Assembly: GCF_018918205.1 (NCBI RefSeq)
Contig: NZ_JAHLQB010000056.1
Coordinates: 16,053-80,052, forward strand
DNA: 64,000 nt
Origin: Lachnoclostridium sp. MSJ-17
GTDB lineage: Bacteria; Bacillota; Clostridia; Oscillospirales; Acutalibacteraceae
Reading direction: 5' to 3'
Shown here piece after piece: positions 48,325 to 56,984 of the stretch (position 1 is its first letter; the number at the start of each line of letters is the position of its first letter). The notes beneath the pieces were generated by a model. That model did not search any database, was not told where the DNA came from, and was given only the letters and a program-made list of their open reading frames with translations. The position numbers and the translations under genes were made by a program.

Positions 48325-49053
48325 ATGGCATTTAAGATCAAACTGAGAAAACCCGACGCGCAAAAGACCGAAAAGAAATACAATTCCGCCGACGCAATCT
48401 CTGAAAAGAGCAAATTCGCAATAGTTGAGTCCTACAAGAGCGCGCGTTCCAACATAATGTTCTCGCTTTCTGCAGAGGATCAGAAGGTTTTTGCCGTAAC
48501 AAGCTACGCGAAGGGCGAGGGAAAAAGTACCGTTTCGGCAAATCTCGCGATCTCCTTCTCCAAGATGGAGCGCAAGGTATTGCTCGTTGACTGCGACCTG
48601 CGCCGTCCTAACCTTCATAATATTTTCAAGGTTGAAAACAAGATCGGTCTTTCGAATATTATCGGTAAAATGGCTGAATTTGATGACGCCGTAAAGCGCG
48701 ACGTTCTTCCGAACCTCGATATTCTTCCGTCGGGCACGATACCGCCCAACCCGTCCGAGCTGGTTTGCTCACCGGCGTTTGAGAAGCTTATCAACAGCCT
48801 TATCGATGAATATGACTACATCATCTTCGATACTCCGCCTATCGGCGTCGTAGCCGACGCCCTGCTGCTCAAGGACAGAGTCGCGGGATATGTTCTCGTA
48901 CTCAGGGAGCGTTCAACAACTCACGGCGATATCCAGAAGATGCTGGAGAGCGTAAAGCTTGCGGATACAAAGATCCTCGGCTTCATCAAGGTCGGCTGCA
49001 CACAGATAAAGAAGCGCGGCGGCAGAGGCTATTACTACTATCAGTATTATTGA
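48325..49053 (+). CDS. CpsD/CapB-type bacterial tyrosine kinase
   Basis: 242 residues. FAVTSYAKGEGKSTVSANLA is the Walker A, LLVDCDLRRPNLH the Walker A', and YIIFDTPPIGVVADAL the Walker B, together the BY-kinase signature. The C-terminus is a tyrosine cluster (YYYYQYY), the autophosphorylation tail. GGAGGT in the end of the modulator gene acts as ribosome site; the two genes are 2 nt apart. The pair would control export or length of a surface polysaccharide whose other genes must lie elsewhere. Confidence 0.9.
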   Translation: MAFKIKLRKPDAQKTEKKYNSADAISEKSKFAIVESYKSARSNIMFSLSAEDQKVFAVTSYAKGEGKSTVSANLAISFSKMERKVLLVDCDLRRPNLHNIFKVENKIGLSNIIGKMAEFDDAVKRDVLPNLDILPSGTIPPNPSELVCSPAFEKLINSLIDEYDYIIFDTPPIGVVADALLLKDRVAGYVLVLRERSTTHGDIQKMLESVKLADTKILGFIKVGCTQIKKRGGRGYYYYQYY

Positions 49054-49100
49054 TCCGGCTGCAAAATCAAAAAACTGAATAATAATGTAAATAATATTTC

Positions 49101-49141
49101 AACAGACTCACTAAGCATTCGCGTGGTGAGTCTGTTTTTTA
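49101..49141 (+). terminator. Terminator of the Wzz/BY-kinase unit
   Basis: AACAGACTCAC (49101-49111) pairs with GTGAGTCTGTT (49126-49136), followed by T-run. Confidence 0.9.
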
Positions 49142-49180
49142 TAAAAAAACTGACGAATTTGCAGGATTTGCAAAAAAGAC

Positions 49181-49209
49181 TTGCATTTTCATTTCTGTTG
49201 TATTAGAAT
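49181..49209 (+). promoter_or_regulatory. Promoter of the aminotransferase gene
   Basis: TTGCAT (49181-49186), 17-bp spacer, TAGAAT (49204-49209). Confidence 0.65.
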
Positions 49210-49254
49210 ATAATATGATATTGAAAGAATAAACCGCGTAAGGAGATATGGGAA

Positions 49255-50538
49255 ATGGAATACTTTAAGTGCAGCTCGGAGGAGCTGGAAAAGGAATATG
49301 CCGCTCTCAAGAAGCGCTATAAGGACGAAAAAGGCAAGGGTCTGTCGCTGAATATGGCGAGAGGAAAGCCCGGCAAGGAGCAGCTTGACCTTTCGCTGAA
49401 AATGCTCGACGTTATGAACAGCAAGTCTGATTTCATCGGCGAGGACGGCATGGACGTCCGCAACTACGGAATTTTTCACGGTATCGACGAGTGCCGCAAG
49501 CTTTTCGGCGAGATACTCGGCGTACCCTCAAACAGCATCATGGTAGGCGGCAACTCAAGCCTGAACATGATGTTCGACACGATTTCCTGCATGATGACAA
49601 AGCCTGTCGTCGAGGGCTGCAAGCCATGGTACGAGGTTCCCGACAGAAAGTTTCTCTGTCCGGTGCCGGGCTATGACAGACACTTCGGCATTACCCAGTA
49701 CTACGGCTTTGAGATGATTCCCGTTCCGATGAACGATGAAGGTCCCGACATGGACATCGTTGAGCGCCTTGTTGAAAACGACGACAGCATCAAGGGTATC
49801 TGGTGTGTGCCGAAATACTCAAACCCCAACGGAATAACCTACAGCGACGAGACAGTAAGACGCTTTGCCGCATTAAAGCCCGCGGCGAAGGATTTCCGCA
49901 TTATGTGGGATAACGCTTACTGCATTCACGACATCACCGACACTCCCGACGCGCTTCTCAACATCGTTGACGAGTGCAAAAAGACCGGAAATGTTGACCT
50001 TCCCATTATTTTCTGCTCAACATCGAAAATTACCTTCCCGGGCGCAGGCGTAGCTGCAATGGCGGCTTCCTCGAACAACATGAAGGTTTTCGCCGAGCGC
50101 TATAACTACGAGATCATAAGCTATGACAAGCTCAATATGTGGCGCCACGTCAAGTTCTTCGGCGATTTTGACGGCGTTATGAAGCACATGGAAAAGCACA
50201 AGGCTATCCTCAAGCCCAAGTTTGACATCGTGCTCAACATGCTCGAAAACGAGCTCAAGCCCACCGGAACCGCGAAGTGGACCAACCCCAACGGCGGCTA
50301 CTTTGTCAGCGTAGACGTAATGGAGGGCACTGCAAAGCGCGTTGTTCACCTCTGCCGCGACGCCGGCGTAGTTCTCACCGGAGCGGGTGCGACATATCCG
50401 CTCGGCAACGACCCGCACGACAGCAATATCCGCATAGCGCCTACCTTCCCGCCGAATGACGAGCTGGAGCAGGCAATGGATATTTTCTGTACCTGCGCGA
50501 AGCTTGCGGCATGCGAGAAACTGCTCGGAAAAATCTGA
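49255..50538 (+). CDS. PLP-dependent aminotransferase (aspartate type, PF12897-like)
   Basis: 427 residues. MARGKPGKEQLDLS, GNSSLNMMFDTISCMM, KYSNPNGITYSDETVRR (aspartate aminotransferase-like NPNG), IMWDNAYCIHDI and FCSTSKITFPGAG (Schiff-base Lys) define a fold-type I aminotransferase of the group once listed as alanine-glyoxylate type, now known for aspartate aminotransferase activity in some Clostridia. AAGGAG precedes the ATG. Monocistronic with its own promoter and terminator. Confidence 0.85.
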   Translation: MEYFKCSSEELEKEYAALKKRYKDEKGKGLSLNMARGKPGKEQLDLSLKMLDVMNSKSDFIGEDGMDVRNYGIFHGIDECRKLFGEILGVPSNSIMVGGNSSLNMMFDTISCMMTKPVVEGCKPWYEVPDRKFLCPVPGYDRHFGITQYYGFEMIPVPMNDEGPDMDIVERLVENDDSIKGIWCVPKYSNPNGITYSDETVRRFAALKPAAKDFRIMWDNAYCIHDITDTPDALLNIVDECKKTGNVDLPIIFCSTSKITFPGAGVAAMAASSNNMKVFAERYNYEIISYDKLNMWRHVKFFGDFDGVMKHMEKHKAILKPKFDIVLNMLENELKPTGTAKWTNPNGGYFVSVDVMEGTAKRVVHLCRDAGVVLTGAGATYPLGNDPHDSNIRIAPTFPPNDELEQAMDIFCTCAKLAACEKLLGKI

Positions 50539-50554
50539 TAAGACGTTATTAATG

Positions 50555-50590
50555 ACCCGACAGGAGCGATTCTGCCGGGTTTTCTTTTTT
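50555..50590 (+). terminator. Terminator of the aminotransferase gene
   Basis: ACCCGACAG (50555-50563) and CTGCCGGGT (50572-50580) pair with one mismatch, then TTTCTTTTTT. Confidence 0.8.
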
Positions 50591-50740
50591 GGAACCGATA
50601 TATTTTTCTGCCTTTTCAGCGCGTTTTGTACAAACAGACGGACTGTAAAGCTGTAAAAAATTTATGTTACAATTTTTACGGTTTGATTTTATGCAATACT
50701 GCTAAAGATAAAGTTTTTCTATCAAATATTTGCATTTCCA

Positions 50741-50769
50741 TTGACAATTTGCCAAAAAAATCATATAAT
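50741..50769 (+). promoter_or_regulatory. Sigma-A promoter of secD-secF
   Basis: TTGACA (50741-50746), 17-bp spacer, TATAAT (50764-50769), both consensus. The preceding 150 bp hold no gene. Confidence 0.9.
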
Positions 50770-50773
50770 AGCT

Positions 50774-50826
50774 CTGTTACGTCTGTAAGTCTGCGCCCGT
50801 AACAGGGTTGTTTTTTTCTTACAGAC
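50774..50826 (+). promoter_or_regulatory. secDF leader with two competing stems
   Basis: CTGTTACG (50774-50781) can pair with CGTAACAG (50798-50805), followed by GGTTGTTTTTTT, a terminator-like unit. GTCTGTAAG (50781-50789) can instead pair with CTTACAGAC (50818-50826), spanning the T-run. The two stems cross, so only one can form. The likely transcript start (~50776) trims the first stem by about two pairs. Regulation by attenuation is inference. Confidence 0.5.
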
Positions 50827-50852
50827 AATTATATTACGGAGGTTCAAAAGGC

Positions 50853-52262
50853 ATGAAAAGAGTTCCAAAGCCGGTGTTCTTCATTGTTGCTTTGCTGATA
50901 CTTGCCTTTTCGTTTACTGCGATTTTCGGAGTATCCTATTACACGGGCGACAACAAAAACACAGTACTCAAGGGCATCGGCGACATTCGATGGGGAATCG
51001 ACATCAGGGGCGGCGTTGAGGCGACATTTAAGCCTGCCAACAACTACGACGCTACCGATGAACAGCTGGAATCGGCAAAATCCATCATTGAGCTTCGTAT
51101 GATTTCACAGGGCATCACAGACTACGAGCTGTACGCTGACAGAAACAGCGACAGAATCATCGTCCGTTTTCCGTGGAAGTCAGACGAAACAGAATTCAAC
51201 GCGGTAAACGCGATTGAGGAGATCTCCTCGACCGCAAATCTTACCTTCCGTCCGGGCAAATCCTACGAGTCAACCGACGTAGGCTCCGACGGCGAGTACA
51301 TCTACAAGACTCCTACGGGAGATACCGCGACAGTCCTCATGGACGGCTCGGCGGTTGAAAATGCTGAGGCGCAGTACTATCAGGACGACAGCGGCAAGGC
51401 GCAGTATGTTGTAAGCCTTACCCTCAACGAGGAAGGCGCTAAGACCTTCGAGGAAATCACCACCACCTACTTAAATCAGACTGTCTCCATCTGGATGGAC
51501 GACATTATGCTTTCCGCTCCTACCGTTCAGGCGACCATCACCGACGGCAAGGCGCAGATCTCAGGCAGCTTCACCGCAAAGGAAGCTACAGAGCTTGCGC
51601 AGAAGATCAACGCAGGCGCGCTTCCCTTCCAGCTTGAAACAGCCAACTACGGCAACATTTCGGCTACCCTCGGTGAAAACGCCCTCACGGCAATGGCTTA
51701 CGCGGCAGTAGTCGCCTTTATCCTCATTGCTCTGATCATGATCATCTTCTACCGTCTGCCCGGTTTCATCGCGATCATCGCGCTTATCGGTCAGATGGGT
51801 CTCACAGTCGCGGCGGTTTCGGGTTATTTCCCGGCGTTCCCGTCCTTCACAATGACTCTGCCCGGTATCGCGGGTATGATCCTCTCAATCGGTATGGGCG
51901 TTGACTGTAACGTCATTACCGCGGAGCGTATCAAGGAAGAGCTTCGCGGCGGCAGAACGCTTGACGGCGCTCTCGACAAGGGCTCCAAGAGCTCACTCTC
52001 CGCTATTATCGACGGTAACATGACCGTTGTAATCGTATCTATCATTCTTATGCTGGTATTCGGACCGTCAAACATTCTTTCCTTCATCTTCGGCGAGTCC
52101 ACCACAGGTACTATCTACGCGTTCGGTTATACACTGCTCGTCGGTGTAATTTCCAACTTCATCATGGGTATCTTCTTCTCAAGACTGATGCTCAGAAGTA
52201 TTGCAGGTATCAAGCCTCTGCGCAAAAATTGGTTGTTTGGAGGTGCGAAAAATGAAAAATGA
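50853..52262 (+). CDS. secD: Protein translocase subunit SecD
   Basis: 469 residues from the ATG at 50853 (GGAGGT upstream). A first helix, then DIRWGIDIRGGVEATF (the D1 LGLDLRGG-type motif), the periplasmic-type P1 region, and six C-terminal helices with IPGIAGMILSIGMGVDCNVI...ERIKEEL, the SecD/RND signature. SecDF uses the proton or sodium gradient to help pull secreted proteins through SecYEG. It overlaps secF by 11 nt. Confidence 0.95.
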   Translation: MKRVPKPVFFIVALLILAFSFTAIFGVSYYTGDNKNTVLKGIGDIRWGIDIRGGVEATFKPANNYDATDEQLESAKSIIELRMISQGITDYELYADRNSDRIIVRFPWKSDETEFNAVNAIEEISSTANLTFRPGKSYESTDVGSDGEYIYKTPTGDTATVLMDGSAVENAEAQYYQDDSGKAQYVVSLTLNEEGAKTFEEITTTYLNQTVSIWMDDIMLSAPTVQATITDGKAQISGSFTAKEATELAQKINAGALPFQLETANYGNISATLGENALTAMAYAAVVAFILIALIMIIFYRLPGFIAIIALIGQMGLTVAAVSGYFPAFPSFTMTLPGIAGMILSIGMGVDCNVITAERIKEELRGGRTLDGALDKGSKSSLSAIIDGNMTVVIVSIILMLVFGPSNILSFIFGESTTGTIYAFGYTLLVGVISNFIMGIFFSRLMLRSIAGIKPLRKNWLFGGAKNEK

Positions 52263-53271
52263 TGTTCAGACAAAGACCGACGTTAAGATGACAGAACAGG
52301 AAATCAGCGAGAAGTTCAACCGCGGCAGAAAGATCATCGACTTTGTCGGCAGCAAGAAGATCTACTTCTGTGTTTCTCTCGGTATTATGCTGATTGGTAT
52401 CATCTGCAACTTCATTTTCGGCACCACCCTTGACATTCAGTTCTCGGGCGGCGCGACCCTCACATTCAGCTACACCTCCGATGAGGAGCACCCCATCGAC
52501 CAGAATGCCCTTCACGATTTTATCCAGGAAAAGACTACCGATAAGATCACGACCTCGTTCTCTGAGGATCTCATGGGCAACACAGGCAAGAACGTTTCCG
52601 TTCAGTTCTCGGGCAACGATTCGATCGAAACAGATATCCAGAAGAACCTCGAGAAGGATCTCCAGACCGAGTATCCCGACAACAACTTCATCACACTTGA
52701 GGCGAACTCTGTTGACGCTTCCATGGGCTTCAGCTTCCTGCTCAAGTGTCTCGCGGCGGTTGCTCTCGCGAGCGTACTCATGGTTCTCTATGTAACCATC
52801 AGATTCAAGAAGATCGGCGGTCTTTCCGCGGGTGTTATGGCTCTTGTAGCGCTGTTCCACGACGTAGCGATGATCTACTTCCTCTACGTTATCTTCCAGA
52901 TGCCTATCGACTCCAACTTCATCGCGGTTGTACTGATGATCCTCGGTTACTCACTGAACGATACCATCGTAATTTACGACCGTGTCCGTGAGGAGAAGAA
53001 GCTCATCGGCAGAAGAGCAGACGTCGGCACCGTATTCAACGTTGCCACCACAAAGACGCTCAAGCGTACTATCATGACCTCTGTCACCACTCTGACAGCG
53101 ATTCTGACCGTATATGTCCTCGCGACTATCTTCAACATTTCCTCGGTAAAGGGCTTTGCTCTTCCGATGATGATCGGCGTAGTTTCGGGTTGTTATTCAT
53201 CAATCTGCATTGCCGGTCCTCTGTGGGTTATGTGGCAGAACCGCAAGGCAAAGAAAAAGGCTGCGAAATAA
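52252..53271 (+). CDS. secF: Protein translocase subunit SecF
   Basis: 339 residues from the ATG at 52252; GGAGGT inside the end of secD is the ribosome site. GTTLDIQFSGGATLTF is the SecF N-terminal motif, followed by VDASMGFSFLLKC, MILGYSLNDTIVIYDRVREE and TLKRTIMTSVTT, all SecF hallmarks. Genes are separate, as in many Clostridia, not fused as in B. subtilis. Many secreted and anchored proteins in this window would depend on Sec. Confidence 0.95.
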   Translation: MKNDVQTKTDVKMTEQEISEKFNRGRKIIDFVGSKKIYFCVSLGIMLIGIICNFIFGTTLDIQFSGGATLTFSYTSDEEHPIDQNALHDFIQEKTTDKITTSFSEDLMGNTGKNVSVQFSGNDSIETDIQKNLEKDLQTEYPDNNFITLEANSVDASMGFSFLLKCLAAVALASVLMVLYVTIRFKKIGGLSAGVMALVALFHDVAMIYFLYVIFQMPIDSNFIAVVLMILGYSLNDTIVIYDRVREEKKLIGRRADVGTVFNVATTKTLKRTIMTSVTTLTAILTVYVLATIFNISSVKGFALPMMIGVVSGCYSSICIAGPLWVMWQNRKAKKKAAK

Positions 53272-53292
53272 CAGCTTACAGCTTAAAATTTC

Positions 53293-53325
53293 AGGAGAGG
53301 CTTGTTGTCAAGTCTCTCCTTTTTC
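53293..53325. terminator. Terminator of secDF
   Basis: AGGAGAGGCTTG-TTGT-CAAGTCTCTCCT (53293-53320), 12 bp with one G-U pair, then TTTTTC. The opposite strand has a weaker T-rich tail and may stop the convergent unit. Confidence 0.85.
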
Positions 53326-53336
53326 ATTATGATACC

Positions 53337-53717
53337 TCATAAAATATTTTCAACAAACGGGTACTCGCTGTCCTTTATGGAAGCGAGCGCCTTTTTTGCT
53401 TTTTCGCTCTCCGAGAAGTACATCGACGGATTTCCGCTCTCGATATACGACTTCATCTGCGACAGACTGAAGCCTATTCCGTCGACGTAATCGTGGATCA
53501 GCAGCGCGTCAATGCCGTGAGCGCTGTCCGCCCAGTCGCCGTTAAGCTCAGTACACTGAGCGAGCGCGTTTTCAAAATCATCGCGCAGCATATATCCGTC
53601 GATATCATCAATCGTTTGAGTGTAACCGTCAACGCTTCCGCTGATGTACGACGTTTCGGCAATTGCGCCGACGACGCAGATCAGGAGCAGGACAACAGAG
53701 ATTATTATCCGCTTCAT
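53337..53717 (-). CDS. DUF4363-like signal-anchored protein
   Basis: 126 residues with an N-terminal hydrophobic anchor (RIIISVVLLLICVVGAIAE) and a helical remainder (DDFENALAQCTELNGDWAD...SESEKAKKALASI), as in DUF4363 proteins that accompany YetF-type genes in Clostridia. Its start overlaps the stop of the upstream YetF-type gene by 4 nt (ATGA). Role unknown. Confidence 0.7.
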   Translation of the reverse strand: MKRIIISVVLLLICVVGAIAETSYISGSVDGYTQTIDDIDGYMLRDDFENALAQCTELNGDWADSAHGIDALLIHDYVDGIGFSLSQMKSYIESGNPSMYFSESEKAKKALASIKDSEYPFVENIL

Positions 53718-54388
53718 GATACCTCCTTCTCGATCAGGTTGTATTTTCCGTTGCCGTCAAGCGTAAGGATAAATACGTCGCTGAGCTTCTTATTATTCGA
53801 TTTTAGAATATTATCTACCTGCTCACGGCTGCCGCTGCACAGCTCGAGCCTGTCGTCGAGCACCTCGCCGTCGCAAACGACCACGGCTTCCAGCTTGTTG
53901 TCCTCAATCGCGACTCCCAGATCCTGTGCGGTCGGAACACGGTTCTGCGGCTTTTCAAGCACGCTGATAGAGCCGTTTGTCTCTACGATGCAATACTGAA
54001 CCTCGTCGATGCTGAAAATATTCTGCTGCCTGAGCTGCGCGAACAGATCCTCCGCAGTCATTCTCAGGCGTTTGAGCTGCTTTTGTAAGAGTTTTCCGTC
54101 CTCGATCACCACGACGGGATTGCCGCAGATCATTTTTCTGAACAGGCGGCTTTTCATCATCAGCGCGCTCGCCGCGATTTCGAGCGACACAAGTACCAGC
54201 ACGGGAATCACTCCGCTCAGAAGCGGCTGCGAGGTATTCTGCATCGGAAGCGAGGCAATATCCGACACCACGAGAGTCACCACAAGCTCACTAGGCTGCA
54301 TATCGCTTATCTGCCGCTTGCCCATAAGCCGTATCGCTAGAATAATGAATACGTAAAGAATCACCGTTCGTAAAATTGAAATAATCAT
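53714..54388 (-). CDS. YetF-type membrane protein (DUF421)
   Basis: 224 residues from the ATG at 54388 (GGTGAT upstream), three N-terminal helices, LAIRLMGKRQISDMQPSELV (the DUF421 signature, GKRQ...SELV) and a soluble C-terminal domain with GNPVVVIEDGKLLQKQLKRL and FSIDEVQYCIVETNGSISVL. Relatives occur in spore-former genomes, some tied to spore membranes. It is divergent from the gerK operon (79 bp between starts), suggesting but not proving a shared sporulation setting. Confidence 0.85.
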   Translation of the reverse strand: MIISILRTVILYVFIILAIRLMGKRQISDMQPSELVVTLVVSDIASLPMQNTSQPLLSGVIPVLVLVSLEIAASALMMKSRLFRKMICGNPVVVIEDGKLLQKQLKRLRMTAEDLFAQLRQQNIFSIDEVQYCIVETNGSISVLEKPQNRVPTAQDLGVAIEDNKLEAVVVCDGEVLDDRLELCSGSREQVDNILKSNNKKLSDVFILTLDGNGKYNLIEKEVS

Positions 54389-54466
54389 TGTATCACCAAG
54401 CCTATTATCTGCCAAATTGCCCTGTATATTCGCGGCTTTTTTGCTTAGGTTAATAATGGTGATTAC

Positions 54467-55936
54467 ATGAATTATTCTATAAACGAAATAAAACTCGACC
54501 TGCAGGCTCAGTTCGACAATTCCGCCGACCTCAGTGTGCGGGTGTTTACACTTAAATCCGTTTTGAGGATTCAGGCTGCCGTGATTACAATGGAAGGTCT
54601 TGTCGATAAGGAACAGCTTTCCCAGAGCGTACTAAATCCGCTTCTGAGCTTTGATTACGGCACAAAGGACTCTGCCGCCGTGTCAGATACGGTTTTTTCA
54701 TCGGTAATGGCTTCCTCCGATGTAATCAAGCTCAGCTGTGCTGACGAAATCGTGACCTACATCACCTCGGGCTTTGCCGTGCTTTTTGTTGACGGAGCGG
54801 ACGAGCTTTACGCCGTCGGGGTTCAGGGCTACAGCTTCCGCGGAGTGAGCGAGCCTGAGAGCGAGGTAGTACAGCGCGGTTCACGCGAGGGCTTTACCGA
54901 GCCGCTGCGGGTAAATATGTCGATGATAAGGCGTCGGATGAAAACGCCCGACCTCAAATTTGAGCAGATGACTGTCGGTACGGACAGCAAAACCCAGCTC
55001 ATGCTCTGTTACCTTCAATCTCAGGTTTCGCTCGACTTGCTCAACAAGCTGAAAAACCGACTGAACGACTGCAAACTTGAAACGGTTCTCGCGTCGGGCT
55101 ACCTGTCTGAATATCTGGAGGACAAGGGCTCGGGAAGTCTGTTTTCGGGAGTGGGCATATCCGAACGTCCGGACACGGTCTGCGGCAAGCTGACCGAGGG
55201 CAGGATAGCTGTGATTGTCGACGGTACGCCTGCCGTGATGATCGTTCCTCACCTCTTTGTCGAGGAATTCCAGAGCGTCGACGACTACTCCAACCGCACC
55301 TACTACGCCGCTTTTATCCGTCTGATGAAGTACCTCTCGTTTTTTGTTTCGGTATTCCTGCCGGGGCTGTACGTCGCGCTTGCGCAGTTCCATCCGGAGT
55401 ATTTTCCGACGTGGCTGCTGATAAACACCTCTGAATCCCTCGCAAAAACACCCTTTCCCGTGACGGTCGAGGTGCTTGCGATAACCGTGGTATACGAGAT
55501 TATGAAGGAGGCTGGTCTGAGAATACCAAAATCTTTAGGACACGCGGTCAGCATTGTCGGCGCGCTGGTTATAGGCGACAGTGCGGTCAACGCGGGAATA
55601 ATCAGCGCGTCAACTCTGATGGTCGTCGCAACTGCCGCGATATGCGGCTACGTCACCTCGCCGCTGTATCCGCCGATAATGATGCTGCGCCTGTTTTTTA
55701 TCGTTGTCGGAGGTTTTACGGGGCTTTGGGGCATTACCCTCGCGACGGCGGTCGTGCTGATCGGAATGTGCGCCAAAACCTCCCTAGGTGTGCCTTACCT
55801 GTCGTCATTGTCGCCGTTTTCGCTCAGACGAATGCGCGACGTCTTTATCCGCGCGGACTGGAAGCGGCTTTCAAGACACACGATAAGGGTGCAGAAATTC
55901 CCCGAGACGGAGGTGCGCGATGCAGACAGAGGTTAA
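54467..55936 (+). CDS. gerKA: Spore germination receptor subunit A (GerA/GerK type)
   Basis: 489 residues: an N-terminal hydrophilic domain (~residues 1-270; TLKSVLRIQAAVITMEGLVDKEQL and RGSREGFTEPLRVNMSMIRRR are family motifs), then five or so helices including FFVSVFLPGLYVALAQFHPEYFPT and a soluble C-terminal tail. GerA-type A subunits form the germinant-binding receptor in the spore inner membrane. GGTGATTAC before the ATG is a weak ribosome site. It overlaps gerKB by 17 nt. Confidence 0.9.
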   Translation: MNYSINEIKLDLQAQFDNSADLSVRVFTLKSVLRIQAAVITMEGLVDKEQLSQSVLNPLLSFDYGTKDSAAVSDTVFSSVMASSDVIKLSCADEIVTYITSGFAVLFVDGADELYAVGVQGYSFRGVSEPESEVVQRGSREGFTEPLRVNMSMIRRRMKTPDLKFEQMTVGTDSKTQLMLCYLQSQVSLDLLNKLKNRLNDCKLETVLASGYLSEYLEDKGSGSLFSGVGISERPDTVCGKLTEGRIAVIVDGTPAVMIVPHLFVEEFQSVDDYSNRTYYAAFIRLMKYLSFFVSVFLPGLYVALAQFHPEYFPTWLLINTSESLAKTPFPVTVEVLAITVVYEIMKEAGLRIPKSLGHAVSIVGALVIGDSAVNAGIISASTLMVVATAAICGYVTSPLYPPIMMLRLFFIVVGGFTGLWGITLATAVVLIGMCAKTSLGVPYLSSLSPFSLRRMRDVFIRADWKRLSRHTIRVQKFPETEVRDADRG

Positions 55937-56984
55937 GTTTTCGTCCAAGCGTTTTCTGCTCGCGCTGCTGCTGTGCGCGTGCTCGGTAATTCTTTTACAG
56001 AATAATAATCTTTCGCCGAACGCCTCGTTCAGCTTCAACGCGATCTGTATCGCGTCGGGACTTGCAATCTGCTTTCTGTTCTTTTTGCCCTCTCTGATAC
56101 TGAAAAAACGGACGGATTCTGACGTGCCGACTCTCGCGAGAAGATACACCCCGAAGCTGCGTATCCCGGTCGCGATATTTTATTCTCTGTATTTTGTTTA
56201 TGGCGCGCTGTATTTCCTCCTGCCTTATATCGACATGTTCCACACCAAGTATTTTCCCGGAGTCACGCCCTGCCTTATAACCCTTCTGATGCTCATCTGC
56301 TGCGCGTATGCCGCCTGCAAGGGCGTAAACGTGATCTCGCGGTTCGGAATATTTCTGTTTCTGTTCGCTCTGCTGACAAATATCCTGATGTTCGGCGGCA
56401 GTCTTTCGGAGCTTGATTTAGGTCATTACGGCTTTGAATTCAGAGGCGACGTCAACTCGTTTGTACAGAATACGCTTTACTTTGTTACTCCGTCCTTTAT
56501 CGCGGTGATTTTCGCCTGCTGTTCGGGCGTGACCCGGAATTTCCGTTTCCGGCAGCCTGTGTTCACGCTGATTTTTACGGGATTAAAGTACGCGGCGGTC
56601 ATTTTCTTCGTCAGGTTTGCGCTCGGAGACTACGCAGGCAGACAGACCTATCCCGCCTTTGTTCTCTCGCGAGTAGCGCATTTCGGGCCGTTCGCGGGAA
56701 TCGAGAGCTTTTATCTCGCGCTCGCCACAATGTCGGTGTTCATGATAATTTCTCTGTTTCTCTGCTGTATCTCGCGCGGCGCGTGCACCGAGGGCAACCG
56801 CAAGTGCGTGATTATTTTCACGGTAATAATTTTCGCGCTCTATGTGACGGCAACGTATATTAATTCTGTAAAAGAAATATTATCCAACCCGGTATTGCTG
56901 CTACTGCTGACCTTCGCGGCGGCGGTAATGCTGCCTGCGGCGTATATTTTTGTAGGGAGGAAGTCAAATGCGAAGGGCAATTAG
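55920..56984 (+). CDS. gerKB: Spore germination receptor subunit B (amino acid permease-like)
   Basis: 354 residues, ten predicted helices of the spore-permease (GerAB) family, related to APC transporters. GGAGGT within gerKA lies 6 nt before the ATG. In studied receptors the B subunit binds the germinant (often an amino acid). Which germinant is used here cannot be read. Overlaps gerKC by 17 nt. Confidence 0.85.
   Translation: MQTEVKFSSKRFLLALLLCACSVILLQNNNLSPNASFSFNAICIASGLAICFLFFLPSLILKKRTDSDVPTLARRYTPKLRIPVAIFYSLYFVYGALYFLLPYIDMFHTKYFPGVTPCLITLLMLICCAYAACKGVNVISRFGIFLFLFALLTNILMFGGSLSELDLGHYGFEFRGDVNSFVQNTLYFVTPSFIAVIFACCSGVTRNFRFRQPVFTLIFTGLKYAAVIFFVRFALGDYAGRQTYPAFVLSRVAHFGPFAGIESFYLALATMSVFMIISLFLCCISRGACTEGNRKCVIIFTVIIFALYVTATYINSVKEILSNPVLLLLLTFAAAVMLPAAYIFVGRKSNAKGN

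Noticed and set aside
54389..54466. Sigma-G promoter for the gerK operon
   Set aside because: TGTATA is present near 54422 but no CATACTA-like -10 follows at the right distance.
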